Below are positions 25,258 through 34,338 of a stretch of 55,678 bases of DNA, piece after piece. The DNA lies in the NCBI GenBank assembly GCA_028344335.1, contig JAOMAZ010000008.1, positions 1 through 55,678 on the forward strand, given 5' to 3'. This stretch comes from Deltaproteobacteria bacterium (GTDB lineage Archaea > Thermoplasmatota > Poseidoniia > Poseidoniales > Poseidoniaceae). The notes beneath the pieces are model-generated. The model worked only from the letters and a program-made list of their open reading frames with translations, was not told the DNA's origin and searched no databases. The position numbers and the translations under genes are program-made. The first letter of the stretch is position 1, and each line of letters begins with the position of its first letter.

Positions 25258-26175
25258 TCAATCGAATCTCTGCAACTCCATCAACTGTTCTGTTGTCAGA
25301 GTCTCACCACTCATCAATTTGCTCATCAAGTCTGCTACTTCTTCGCGGGCTGACTTGGAAGGTGCTGAACCACTCTCGATTCCACGGATTGAGCGTAGGA
25401 TGGATTGGGTGCTGTGAAGGCAGCGAATGGAAACTATGTAGTGATGGTGGGCTTGGTCTGCTTCTTTCTTTGAGCGGCGTAGACGGCGGTGGGCATCTTC
25501 TGCCTCTTCGCGCTTTTTGTCTACCTCGCTATTCCAGACAATCATCAACTCGTGAGCCTGTTGGGCTTCTTCGGCTGCTCTGGTGACTTCGATATGGGCT
25601 TCTTCTTGGGCTTCCATGGCGACGCGTAATTCTTCACGTACCACCTTCAATTCCTCGTTACCTTCTTCCGAGAGTTCCATCGAACGGATTTGGGAACGGA
25701 TGTCCTTCATCTTCTTCATTATTTTCTTCTCATTTTTACCGGTGTGGCGCCCCATCTCGAACTCTCGCTCAAAGCGCTGCATATCTCTGCGTAGGCTATG
25801 GACTGTCACTTTCTTTTCACGGCGACCTCGATGGCCATCTTGTTGGGGAGCGGCTTTTTGTTGTCCTCCACCGCGTAATTCTTCCAATTTTTCTTTGGAT
25901 GCTCTGACCACCTTATTGCAGTCTGCCCGAAGCTGTTTTTTATCGCGAACTTCGCCATTCTTTTCCTCTCTTAATTCACGTTGTGAACGAACATTGATAA
26001 TCAATTCACGAACTTCTCCGTTGAGGTTGTTTCGCACAGTCAAATGGTCCTTAGTTCGGCTGTTCCAATCGTCTCGAACCTGTCTATATTCGGTAGCTTT
26101 TTTATCGACTAGCTTCCTCTTATCTTCCAACAGATTCTTCAGTTCACTCATCTTGAAACCACGCAGCCGTATCAT
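25258..26175 (-). CDS. Coiled-coil protein, COG1340-like paralogue 1
   Basis: The protein has 305 residues, almost entirely charged coiled coil (Lys/Arg/Glu-rich), with a Gly/Gln/Pro-rich break at about residue 100-120. The C-terminal section with the A-H-E-L-M-I spaced pattern followed by HHHYIVSIRC resembles the archaeal COG1340 family, and it ends with a short acidic motif (LMSGETLTTEQLMEL). Two other genes in the window (30066-30920 and 36169-37173) share the layout. The function is unknown; these proteins are often guessed to be structural. Starts at 26175 and 26151 are both possible. Two perfect hairpins lie at the 5' end. It is followed by purP. Confidence 0.78.
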   Translation of the reverse strand: MIRLRGFKMSELKNLLEDKRKLVDKKATEYRQVRDDWNSRTKDHLTVRNNLNGEVRELIINVRSQRELREEKNGEVRDKKQLRADCNKVVRASKEKLEELRGGGQQKAAPQQDGHRGRREKKVTVHSLRRDMQRFEREFEMGRHTGKNEKKIMKKMKDIRSQIRSMELSEEGNEELKVVREELRVAMEAQEEAHIEVTRAAEEAQQAHELMIVWNSEVDKKREEAEDAHRRLRRSKKEADQAHHHYIVSIRCLHSTQSILRSIRGIESGSAPSKSAREEVADLMSKLMSGETLTTEQLMELQRFD

Positions 26176-26206
26176 CAAGTTCCCTTGATGACGAGTCGGC
26201 GACTCG
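26172..26206 (-). promoter_or_regulatory. Two contiguous perfect hairpins at the coiled-coil gene start
   Basis: TCATCAAG (26172-26179) and CTTGATGA (26184-26191) form a perfect 8-base-pair stem with a 4-base loop. Directly beside it CGAGTCG (26192-26198) and CGACTCG (26200-26206) form a perfect 7-base-pair stem. In mRNA the first hairpin holds the Shine-Dalgarno-like AAGGGAA and the ATG at 26175. The pair could control translation of this gene or act as a protein-binding site. Confidence 0.5.
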
Positions 26207-26499
26207 CATTCCCCATATGAACCCTGTCAACACCAACTCGTCGAGGGGTGAATAGTAACCCACAGTTTCAAACTCTTCATTAGCATTGAATTAATATCCA
26301 CGCCCATAATAATTAGACCAGTGATATGTCTTCACTTTCAAGCTTAATCGTAGAAATAACCTAAAAGTAATCTTGGAAAGTGTAATGAATGCAATGTTGA
26401 ACAGTGTTTCAATTCTCTGTAGAGATAACTATGTGTAGCAACGACTCAGGCCTTTCCATTAAGTTGAAGTCCTATTCGATGGTGGCTAGGGTGAGCACC
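26176..26499. other. Divergent intergenic region between coiled-coil and KaiC-like genes
   Basis: This 324-base gap contains the two perfect hairpins next to the coiled-coil gene and otherwise no coding frame that I can support. A GTG-started extension of the KaiC-like frame to 26404 is open, but it lacks family similarity. AT-rich stretches around 26280-26330 may contain the promoters; none is clear enough to call. Confidence 0.5.
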
Positions 26500-27183
26500 A
26501 TGTTTCTAGGAAGCATTGCAGGAATCGAGCGAGTCATCCAAAACGACGTTAGGCCACCTTACCTTTCTTTGGTTACAGGCCCACCTGGCTCAATGAAGAC
26601 TGGATTTTGCATGACCATCCTATCAAACCACCTAACAAGGACCGGAGAGTTTGGCCTCTACTGTACAGTTGAAGAATCAGTTGATAGCCTCTTGCGCTCT
26701 TGCGAATCATTCGGCTTGAATCTGCCTCACAACCTTCAAATCACTGATTTTACAGAATTGAGAAGGGAAAATGAAAACATGGATTATCTCAAATTCACCC
26801 GCAGAATGATTGAACACTTCAAACAACAGCACGGCCATAGATTCACTTGCTTCGTCCTAGACTCATTAGGTGCAATCTACAGCCTGACCACCATCGATGA
26901 ACAAATGCGCAAGAAAATGTTCGGATTCTTTGATTTCTTGAGGGCTCAAAATCTCAATGTCTTCATCATTACAGAACGTAATGTTGGAAACCATGCGGAA
27001 TTAGGCGGTAATGAAGGCTTCCTCGCTGATGCAATCATCTCTTTAGGGCTCGACCGTAGAAATGGTACTATTGTGCGCACACTACAACTTGAGAAGATGC
27101 GCCACGTTCGTCATTCAATGGAAAAGCAAGCAATTGAAGTAGGCCCTCAAGGCCCTGTTATCCTTGGACCACTCTTCGACTAG
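26500..27183 (+). CDS. KaiC-like RecA-superfamily ATPase
   Basis: The protein has 227 residues. It is a single KaiC/RadA-type domain: Walker A is GPPGSMKT (27-34), with a Met where Gly or Ser is usual; a YCTVEESVDSLLRSCESFGL segment matches the KaiC signature; Walker B is FVLDSLGAI. The ATG at 26500 is chosen because GGGTGA precedes it by 6 bases and the N-terminus MFLGSIAGIERVI suits KaiC proteins. These ATPases usually work as regulators or in motility/signalling. Its 3' end overlaps the converging roadblock-like gene by four bases, and KaiC-like/roadblock pairs recur in archaea. Confidence 0.85.
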   Translation: MFLGSIAGIERVIQNDVRPPYLSLVTGPPGSMKTGFCMTILSNHLTRTGEFGLYCTVEESVDSLLRSCESFGLNLPHNLQITDFTELRRENENMDYLKFTRRMIEHFKQQHGHRFTCFVLDSLGAIYSLTTIDEQMRKKMFGFFDFLRAQNLNVFIITERNVGNHAELGGNEGFLADAIISLGLDRRNGTIVRTLQLEKMRHVRHSMEKQAIEVGPQGPVILGPLFD

Positions 27184-27572
27184 AGTTTTCTTTGTAAGAG
27201 ATTTTTAGACTCGGCGATTGCATACTTTGCTCGACCGAGCATCGATTTATCGTCGACCACTAATAATAGCCAATGGCTATCCCCGAGGCGGCTAGCGAGA
27301 ACCTCTCCTTCAGTTCCTGAAATTACCAGCTCCTCCATTGGTCCACTTGCAGATTTCTGACTCACTGGGGCTAAAGACTGCATCAATGCGGCCCATCTTC
27401 CCGAAATTACTGAAGCATCACTACCTGAAGGAGAAGTGAAAATTGGCAAGGCCTCAATATCGATAATAACTGCAAGAGAAGCAGAGGCATCAGACCTCAA
27501 GTTCTCCAAGATTCGCATTGGCACATTCAACTGCAGATGAAGAGGGGTCATTGAGATTGTGGCTGAGGGCAT
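27180..27572 (-). CDS. Roadblock/LC7-like small protein
   Basis: The protein has 130 residues. It resembles the Roadblock/LC7 fold: an LRSDASASLAVIIDIEALPIF strand-like opening, a helix at WAALMQSLAPVSQ, LVISGTEGEVLASRLGDSHWLLLVVD, and a final helix (MLGRAKYAIAESKNLL). In archaea such proteins often sit next to KaiC-like ATPases or small GTPases and serve as regulatory partners. It overlaps the GNAT gene by 25 bases and converges with the KaiC-like gene. The match is by pattern only. Confidence 0.6.
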   Translation of the reverse strand: MPSATISMTPLHLQLNVPMRILENLRSDASASLAVIIDIEALPIFTSPSGSDASVISGRWAALMQSLAPVSQKSASGPMEELVISGTEGEVLASRLGDSHWLLLVVDDKSMLGRAKYAIAESKNLLQRKL

Positions 27573-28066
27573 TGTAATGGACCGACCATTGCAACCCCAA
27601 CACTTTGTCGATAATATTGAGATAATTTTCCTTTGGCTTGCAATCCTCTTCGCAAATAGAATTCATAGGCCATATCGTTTTCCTCTCTAACCTCTAATGA
27701 TACATTCAGTATTCCTTCTGTGATTCCTGTTTCAACAAACCTAATCCATACATCAGATGCAAGACCTTGCCCTCGGAATTCTTCAGCTATTAAAAAGGTC
27801 AATATTCGAGAAGAATTATCGTCGATACGCATAGACCAAAGTAGCCCAAATACTTGTAATTCATCCATTGCTTGCTGTCTAGAATAAGTTTCAGGAATAA
27901 GAAAAAAGCTTCCCACTAATGAATCAACTGGCATAGTACGAATCAATTCCAAAGGATATGATTCACCGGTCGCTTTGAAAATTAAGTCTTTGCAGTGTTG
28001 TAAAAAAGCCAATGAAAAAGTACTTGGCATTGGAGAATAGACCCATTTCAAGGCTTGATTTTTCAA
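27548..28066 (-). CDS. GNAT-family N-acetyltransferase
   Basis: The protein has 172 residues. The acetyl-CoA binding signature (FLIAEEFRGQGLASDVW) and the C-terminal N-x-x-A-x-x-x-Y-x-x-x-G pattern (NDMAYEFYLRRGL) are typical of RimI-like enzymes. The substrate is unknown. The start is a TTG three bases after the stop of the 28069-30069 gene, with GAGG in that stop region; an ATG at 28030 is an alternative. It is the third gene of a four-gene operon. Confidence 0.8.
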   Translation of the reverse strand: MKNQALKWVYSPMPSTFSLAFLQHCKDLIFKATGESYPLELIRTMPVDSLVGSFFLIPETYSRQQAMDELQVFGLLWSMRIDDNSSRILTFLIAEEFRGQGLASDVWIRFVETGITEGILNVSLEVREENDMAYEFYLRRGLQAKGKLSQYYRQSVGVAMVGPLQCPQPQSQ

Positions 28067-28068
28067 TC

Positions 28069-30069
28069 TCAGCGCCTCTTATTTGCACGCCCTTCAAGGT
28101 CAGGTCGACCTGTTCCACGATCACCTGATGCGGCTCCCACTCTCTTCTTATTCGATTTCTTTCGTCGGCTCCTAGATTGTTTGGGCTCATCTGCACTTAT
28201 GCTTGAAAGTCCTCCACTTGACAATAAGGCCCCAAAATCTTCTAGAGACATTGATTCACCGCTGGCGGCTTTTCTCTTTACTTCCTTGATGTCAACCTTT
28301 GGAGCCCTGCTTTGACGAGTTCTGTCTGAACTTCCGCCCTTACTCCCTTGGCGCTTACCGCTTGGCTTATTGCCATCCTTCTTCTGAATCCTCAACCAGG
28401 CATCTAATCTGCCTAATTCTCGATTAGTTTCTATTTGTTCCTCACGCTTGGAATTCAGATTCCTCAACAATTTCCCTATTTGGCGGTCAATATCTTTCAT
28501 TTCATGATAATTTCCTTTCAATTCCTTTGTACTTGTTATTCCTTCCAAAGCATCTGATTTGATTGACTCTGTCTCTGATTCAAATAATTTCAATTCTTTT
28601 ACTGCAGCCCTTTGTTGACGGGATAATTGTTGTAATACATGGTGGCATTCTGAACTTATGACTGCGGCTTTGAACATCTCTTGCAATTCCAAGAAGTAAA
28701 TGAAAAGACGAACTTCTTCCCCTGGGCTTGGATAACGGAATGATTTTGCCGTGCCACACAATTTCTCATAAACTAAAGTTATTTCTTCCTCAATTGCTTT
28801 GGTTGGAAGGACGATTTTACTGTTTATCTCATCTCTTTGCTGACGTAGTTTATCCATCTCCTTACGCCTATTTCCTAACTGAGAGATTATTTTTCTTTGC
28901 TCAGTTCTCAAGCCGCTTGTGTCATTGACGACTCCACGTAAGGCTTGAACTATCCTGATTTGTGCTTGCCTTGCCTTTTTGATAGAATCAACTTCTGCCT
29001 CTATCAAACTCTTTTTCTTCCGCAACTCTTTTGCCTCAGATTCAATTTCATTAGTTGGGCGGCTTCTAAGGTCTGCGAACAAATCTTTGTCTTCGTCTGC
29101 TGCTAGCAAATCTTCCTTAATAGTTGAAAATAGTTCTTCAGAACTTAGGCTTTCTCTTGCAGCTTCGACAAGTATTCTTTTTGCCCCTTCTAGAGTTAGT
29201 GATTCAGAAATATCCTTAGTAAGGTCGAATGGATCAAGAATTGGCCACAGATGAGGTACTCTCTGATTTGCTGAAGGTTTGCCAATATCAGGTGCTTTGA
29301 AATCACAATCTTTTCTTTCAACACCGTCTGGTATTCGTAATGAGATAATTTTCTTTGCAGGTAATTGAAGTGATTGCAAGGACACTAGGAATGATTTGAA
29401 CATCGACTCCACTTCCTCATCACCTCCTTGCCAAATATTCTCAGTAAGTTCAACTAATCCGACATCTAAACTCCTCTCTCCATCTTTAACAACAGTACCA
29501 GAATCAGCCAAGAATGGATCTGAAATCAAATTTATTGAGCGTAAGTGAGTCAAAGCAACTATGCTCCAAGCAAAGGGTGAAAGTCCACCTGATTGCTCCG
29601 CTAGGTCTCTATGAAGGACCCAGTTTTGAACAGCCAATAGATAATTGGAAACACGATTATCAGAATCACTCAAAAGCCTTAGCAAAGCAACTTTGTTCTC
29701 AGCAGTTGCATCGCCGATTGATATTCTAACCGGAATACTAGTGCGGTCATTTCTTCCATGAATTGTGGGTATTGAACGATTCTCGTGCAAGATGACATCC
29801 GCAAGACCTCTACCATTCAATTGCCATGAAAATTTCTTGCTAAATGCAGTTGCAGTTTTTCCTTCTGGTAGTGAAACTGAAAGTTCTATTCCGCCTCGAC
29901 GTGGAGATAATCCTAGAGTTGTATTTCCGCTAAAACTGATGCTCGCGCCTTTGTGGTTTTTTTCAAGGGATTTCTGAAGATGATTCAGTATTCCTGAACG
30001 TCGCTTGAAATCCTGCTTATTTGGAGTTGCGTCCTCCATAATAGATGAAAAAGAAGCCTCCTCACTCAT
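28069..30069 (-). CDS. Degenerate Cid1/Trf4-like nucleotidyltransferase fused to a coiled coil
   Basis: The protein has 666 residues. The N-terminal ~310 follow the order of non-canonical poly(A)/poly(U) polymerases: an FSGNTTLGLSP turn at 46-56 followed by GGIELSVSL (59-67) where catalytic enzymes have GS and SDIDL; a VRISIGDATAENKVALLRL segment (114-132) where they have VDI; the helical NYLLAVQNWVLHRDL and LSPFAWSIVALTHL segments; and a LDPFDLTKDISESL block (278-291) matching the PAP-associated domain. The metal-binding Asps are missing at all three places, so it is probably inactive. Residues about 320-570 are coiled coil, and the tail is Lys/Arg-rich. It is coupled by four bases to the coiled-coil gene upstream. 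Confidence 0.75.
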   Translation of the reverse strand: MSEEASFSSIMEDATPNKQDFKRRSGILNHLQKSLEKNHKGASISFSGNTTLGLSPRRGGIELSVSLPEGKTATAFSKKFSWQLNGRGLADVILHENRSIPTIHGRNDRTSIPVRISIGDATAENKVALLRLLSDSDNRVSNYLLAVQNWVLHRDLAEQSGGLSPFAWSIVALTHLRSINLISDPFLADSGTVVKDGERSLDVGLVELTENIWQGGDEEVESMFKSFLVSLQSLQLPAKKIISLRIPDGVERKDCDFKAPDIGKPSANQRVPHLWPILDPFDLTKDISESLTLEGAKRILVEAARESLSSEELFSTIKEDLLAADEDKDLFADLRSRPTNEIESEAKELRKKKSLIEAEVDSIKKARQAQIRIVQALRGVVNDTSGLRTEQRKIISQLGNRRKEMDKLRQQRDEINSKIVLPTKAIEEEITLVYEKLCGTAKSFRYPSPGEEVRLFIYFLELQEMFKAAVISSECHHVLQQLSRQQRAAVKELKLFESETESIKSDALEGITSTKELKGNYHEMKDIDRQIGKLLRNLNSKREEQIETNRELGRLDAWLRIQKKDGNKPSGKRQGSKGGSSDRTRQSRAPKVDIKEVKRKAASGESMSLEDFGALLSSGGLSSISADEPKQSRSRRKKSNKKRVGAASGDRGTGRPDLEGRANKRR

Positions 30070-30920
30070 TCTTCTTCACCTTCCTTTACCTTGTTAGCAG
30101 ACTCTTTTGCTTCCCTCTGCAATTTTTCTTGACGGCGTGCTGCTATGCTCGACATTCCACCTTTCTTGATATTATTTGCAGCTGCATATAAGTCTGGGAA
30201 ACCGGCAACACCTAAGTCTCCAAAACCATCTTGTAAGCGCTTCTTCCAGTATTCAGTTGCCTTTAGTGAATTTTCAAGCGCTGATTCTGCTCTGAATAAT
30301 CGCGAATGTAAAACTCGTTGTTCTTCGATAACTGATGTCCAAGAAGTATGCAACTCATCTGATTCTCCAACCAACTCCACCATTGCATCATGAGCTTTTT
30401 CTGCTGCTTCAAAAAGTGGTTTAATCTTAGATTGTATTTCATTCAACTCCACTAACTCTGGATTTGATGCAATTCTTGCCTTCACTTCGTCTTGATGCTT
30501 ACCGGTTAATTCCTTTATTGTCCTAAGGAATTTGCGCTCAGCCTTATGGTCTCCGGCTCTGGTTTCGAAATCTTGCTCCATTTGTGCAATTTGTTCGACT
30601 AACTTGTCTTTAGCCCATTGTGGATCGGGATTCTTCAAGCGACCTTCTGAAATCAATAATTCTCGCAATTCTTTACTTCGACTGATTAAATCAAAGGCTT
30701 CGGCCTTGTATTTATTTCTCTCAAGTTTGAGTGAAGCAACCTTGGTATTGACATCATCCCGTTTATTTCCAGTCTCTGTTGCAACCGGACTTGTGCCTCC
30801 TAGTTCGCTCTTCAGTTGACTTATTTGCTCTGGTAAGGATGCCAGTAATTGCTCTCTACGATGGAGCACAGCTTTGGCGAGTAAATCGCTCGGCATTGAA
30901 AGAAGGGCTGCTGGGTCCAT
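30066..30920 (-). CDS. Coiled-coil protein, COG1340-like paralogue 2
   Basis: The protein has 284 residues, mostly coiled coil. It shares the core layout of the other two paralogues (AAEKAHDAMVELVGESDELH... then LHSRLFRAESALENS). The ATG at 30920 (MDPAALL) is chosen because a TTTATG element lies about 30 bases upstream; an ATG at 30953 is also open. The stop overlaps the start of the nucleotidyltransferase-like gene (ATGA). It heads an operon with that gene, the GNAT gene and the roadblock-like gene. The function is unknown. Confidence 0.78.
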   Translation of the reverse strand: MDPAALLSMPSDLLAKAVLHRREQLLASLPEQISQLKSELGGTSPVATETGNKRDDVNTKVASLKLERNKYKAEAFDLISRSKELRELLISEGRLKNPDPQWAKDKLVEQIAQMEQDFETRAGDHKAERKFLRTIKELTGKHQDEVKARIASNPELVELNEIQSKIKPLFEAAEKAHDAMVELVGESDELHTSWTSVIEEQRVLHSRLFRAESALENSLKATEYWKKRLQDGFGDLGVAGFPDLYAAANNIKKGGMSSIAARRQEKLQREAKESANKVKEGEEE

Positions 30921-31019
30921 GTTGAACGGGCGCTCGATGCGAGATACCAACATAAAGGTTGGTTAAAGGGTGCACTACTGCCACAAAGGTATTCACACAC
31001 CTGCACGCCCAAAGGATTG

Positions 31020-33605
31020 ATGGGACAGAGTTCGACCTTGGCTGTAGTCTTTGGACTACTCCTAATGTCATTGGTTCCAGTAGCCAATGCCGAACCAGCA
31101 GGTGGAATAGCAATCAACATTAGTTCTGTAGTCATTGAAGGTGATTCTGACATAGGTGTTGGCAGTATTTGGATAAACTTGACCCTAGAAGAAGTCGATA
31201 ATAATGCAGCAAATGCAAGCCTAAGTGCGATGATTACGACATCTGAAGGAGCCGTCATGGCCAGCGTCAGCGAAGCGGTCCAATTAAGCGCTAGCGGCAA
31301 TCAAGCAATTTCATTAGAACTAACGGGGATACAACCAGGTCAACATCAAATTAATCTCAGTTTGAGTGGAGACATCAGCCAGTCTCTGCCAAATGGTTAT
31401 GCCAATTTCTGGAATGCAAGTAGTAATCGCTTACGTCCTTTGGATGTAGGCTTAGCAAGTTTAGCGCAATGGTTGGCAGAGCCAGTGAATGATTCCCAAG
31501 TTGATACAGGGAATAGCAGCATCAGAGATGGCGATTGGGTTCGATTGACCATTCCGATAGTCAATTCTGGAGATATAGATTGGAACGGCTCTATCAGAGT
31601 AATCAGTAGTCAACAGAATGTTATTCTTGATGTTAACCAGAGCATCAACCTGAGTGCCGATTCAACTTTCGATGTCATCATCCAATTGCCACAAGTAAGT
31701 GAAGGCTCACTAGTGGTCCAAGCAAGCCTTTCTAACCTTAGTGATGGAGATTCAAGTGATGATTCAAACAACCTTTCGTATAGTATCCTTGCACCCCCAT
31801 TAGCAGAACTACAACTATCACTAACTAATCTTGGAGAAGAACCTAACCTTGGTGAAAATTTCCAATTCATATTACTTCTTGTAAATCAGGGGGAGGCGGA
31901 TTGGAGTGGCAATATTAGTTGCCTTGCTGCCGATGGAGAAACAATTCTACTATTTGCTTCCCTATCTATCGCTATTTCGACAAATCAATCATGGAATATT
32001 AGCACAGAGGCAAGACCTGGGGAAATAGTCTGCGCCATAGAAGAAGGAGTTAGAGTTTCAACTTCAAGCAACCTCAATGCCAACTATTCTTTTGCAATGA
32101 CTGCAGGTAATCTCATCTTGACTGGGGGGCAAGGAGTTTCATTATCGGGAGGGCCATGGCATGTGGGAGATGAAGTGTTAGCATCTGTATTAATTCACAA
32201 TAATGGTGATGCAGACTCTACTGCCTCATTATGGTTGAAAGAAGATGTAGAATGGAGTAAGGGGGAAATAGTTTCGATACCTCTTGGTAGCAGTCTTGAA
32301 TTAACCTCCTCTCACCTTGTTCAAACAAATGGTTCCCACAATATTAGTTGGAAGGTGTCGAGTAGCGATTCTCTAGTTTCAAGTGATCTATCTGGGATAG
32401 AAAACATAGATTCCAAAACAGAACAGGGGCTCAATATTGAAATTGAATCCATTACATGGGATGCTGTTCAGGGTATTGAGGTCGCATGGAATATCGAGAT
32501 GGATGATGGCCCCTCAAGATTGCTCGATATATCGGTTGGGTTATTGGTACAAGGCCAGCGTGATGAAAGATTAGTAATGCAGTTGGAACTTCAAGCAGGA
32601 CGTAGAAATCTGCTGTCAGATTTGGGGTTATTCGATGGCAGCGCTTTGGTCTATATCGACGTTGATAGAATAGATTGGGGCCTTGAAAGTAGTCAAGTCA
32701 TCAGCCTTGCATTGCCTAGTCAAAGGCCAGAATTGGAATTGACCATCAACCCTCTCAGTACCCCGAGCAGGCCTGAAAGCGGTGAAGAAGTGTCTATTTT
32801 CTGCACCATCAGCAATGATGGTGTACAATCTAAAGAAGGAATGATGCTACTTATTGGCAGCGATGGCACGGTATTTGACGAGGTAGATGTTGGCAGAATT
32901 GAAACTTCAAAGGAGGTAGAATTCACTATTGATTCTTGGCCTACTGGTGATGATGTTCCACTAATTTGCCGTTGGAATGATGGCAATATCCTCACTTCTA
33001 GCAATACCTTCCTATCTGATATGGATTCTGTTTCAAGCCAGCAATCATCAACTGAACTTCTTCCCTTCATGGCTATTGGCACAGGTCTTGCTATTGCCCT
33101 TGGTGCTGCCTTAGTGATTAGGCTAGGTAGTTCTTGGTATGGAGATTCAGAGCAACGGACTGAACGGAAAATAAAACGAGAAAAGGAACGCCAAGAAAGG
33201 TTAGCGGAAAGGGAGAAGTCTAGCGCATTAGCCAGCGATGAGAAACGCGAAATTTCGTGTACTTCTTGCCAGCAAGGCCTCAAGGTTCCATCCTCTTATA
33301 GCGGCACAGTGTCCTGTCCATCTTGCAAACACCAATTCAAGGTTGAAAGCATTACCTTGCCTATCCCTGTTCTAGCCGAAAAAGAATTGGAAGAGGAAGA
33401 ATTGGATGATGAATTAGATTTTTTCGATGATGAATTGGAGGATGAAGTAATTGAAGAGGTAGATGAGGAACTTTCATCTTCCTCATCAGAAGATATCCTT
33501 GGCTGTCCTTCTTGTAGCGCAAAATTAAGAGTCCCACTCGAACAAAGGCCAGCCACTGCTCGTTGTCCGGCATGTAAAACTGAATTTCGTGCTCTTATCT
33601 CTTGA
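31020..33605 (+). CDS. Large surface protein with cytosolic zinc ribbons
   Basis: The protein has 861 residues. A signal peptide covers about the first 25 residues, followed by a long exterior of repeated beta-sandwich modules of the CARDB type (PIVNSGDIDWNGSI, LLVNQGEADWSGNI, VLIHNNGDADSTA). A transmembrane helix lies at about 683-703 and a basic juxtamembrane segment follows. The cytosolic tail has a CTSCQQ...CPSC and a CPSC...CPAC zinc-ribbon pair separated by an Asp/Glu-rich stretch. Such a tail is unusual on a surface protein and may signal inward or bind partners. The ATG at 31020 is preceded by AAAGG. It diverges from the operon ending at 27180. Confidence 0.85.
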   Translation: MGQSSTLAVVFGLLLMSLVPVANAEPAGGIAINISSVVIEGDSDIGVGSIWINLTLEEVDNNAANASLSAMITTSEGAVMASVSEAVQLSASGNQAISLELTGIQPGQHQINLSLSGDISQSLPNGYANFWNASSNRLRPLDVGLASLAQWLAEPVNDSQVDTGNSSIRDGDWVRLTIPIVNSGDIDWNGSIRVISSQQNVILDVNQSINLSADSTFDVIIQLPQVSEGSLVVQASLSNLSDGDSSDDSNNLSYSILAPPLAELQLSLTNLGEEPNLGENFQFILLLVNQGEADWSGNISCLAADGETILLFASLSIAISTNQSWNISTEARPGEIVCAIEEGVRVSTSSNLNANYSFAMTAGNLILTGGQGVSLSGGPWHVGDEVLASVLIHNNGDADSTASLWLKEDVEWSKGEIVSIPLGSSLELTSSHLVQTNGSHNISWKVSSSDSLVSSDLSGIENIDSKTEQGLNIEIESITWDAVQGIEVAWNIEMDDGPSRLLDISVGLLVQGQRDERLVMQLELQAGRRNLLSDLGLFDGSALVYIDVDRIDWGLESSQVISLALPSQRPELELTINPLSTPSRPESGEEVSIFCTISNDGVQSKEGMMLLIGSDGTVFDEVDVGRIETSKEVEFTIDSWPTGDDVPLICRWNDGNILTSSNTFLSDMDSVSSQQSSTELLPFMAIGTGLAIALGAALVIRLGSSWYGDSEQRTERKIKREKERQERLAEREKSSALASDEKREISCTSCQQGLKVPSSYSGTVSCPSCKHQFKVESITLPIPVLAEKELEEEELDDELDFFDDELEDEVIEEVDEELSSSSSEDILGCPSCSAKLRVPLEQRPATARCPACKTEFRALIS

Positions 33606-33643
33606 GGAACACCTTGATGAAGTAAAACCCCCAGAGGATACTC

Positions 33644-34303
33644 GTGGGCTCTGGTCATTTTCAGGAATTTGAAGATGAATACATGGAGACTCTATACGAA
33701 TTTTGGGAAGTTAATCCAACCGCCAAAATACGGACTGGTGAGGTTGCTAAAGCATTGAGTGTAGCTCCCGCCAGCGCCACTGAGATGATTCAAAGGTTGG
33801 CCACAAAGGGTCTAGTTGATTATGAGCCTTACAAGGGCCTTCGCCTTACAGAATCAGGCTTAGAATTCGGGCGCAGGATGAAGAAGAAGCATCGTCTAGC
33901 AGAATGTTTTCTAATCGATGCACTCAATTTTCAAGGCGATTCTCATGAAAATGCTTGTATGTTAGAACACGCCCTAACAGATGAATTGGAAGAAACTTTG
34001 GATTTGCTATTGGGTAAGCCAACACATAATCCAGATGGAAAGGAAATCCCACGCGGCAATGGCCTAGACGTGGATATTTCACTACCAGACTCATTAGTCC
34101 AACTTAAGCACCTTGAAGAAGGCAAAAGGGCATCGATTTATTCAATCCTAATACAACAATATGATAATTCAGTATTAGAGGAATTTGGAATAAAAACTGG
34201 TATTTCTCTTGAAAGAACACCTAAGGGGATCATAATCGGGAAAAACGAATATCAATTGGCTGATGAACTAATGAAACGGATTCTCGTCAAGTATGAACAT
34301 TGA
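33644..34303 (+). CDS. DtxR/MntR-family metal-dependent transcription regulator
   Basis: The protein has 219 residues. An N-terminal winged helix (YMETLYEFWEV...KIRTGEVAKALSVAPASATEMIQRLATKGLVDYEPYKG) is followed by the dimerisation region (KKKHRLAECFLIDALN... and a histidine-containing MLEHALTDELEETLDLLL). A C-terminal FeoA/SH3-like domain follows (ISLERTPKGIIIGKNEYQLADEL). These regulators sense Mn or Fe and repress transport genes. A GTG start is used, with AGAGGAT upstream; the next ATG would cut into the first helix. The stop overlaps the upstream frame of the next gene. Confidence 0.9.
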   Translation: MGSGHFQEFEDEYMETLYEFWEVNPTAKIRTGEVAKALSVAPASATEMIQRLATKGLVDYEPYKGLRLTESGLEFGRRMKKKHRLAECFLIDALNFQGDSHENACMLEHALTDELEETLDLLLGKPTHNPDGKEIPRGNGLDVDISLPDSLVQLKHLEEGKRASIYSILIQQYDNSVLEEFGIKTGISLERTPKGIIIGKNEYQLADELMKRILVKYEH

Positions 34304-34338
34304 AAATCATCATCAACCCGAAGCGGGGGTGGAGCAAC

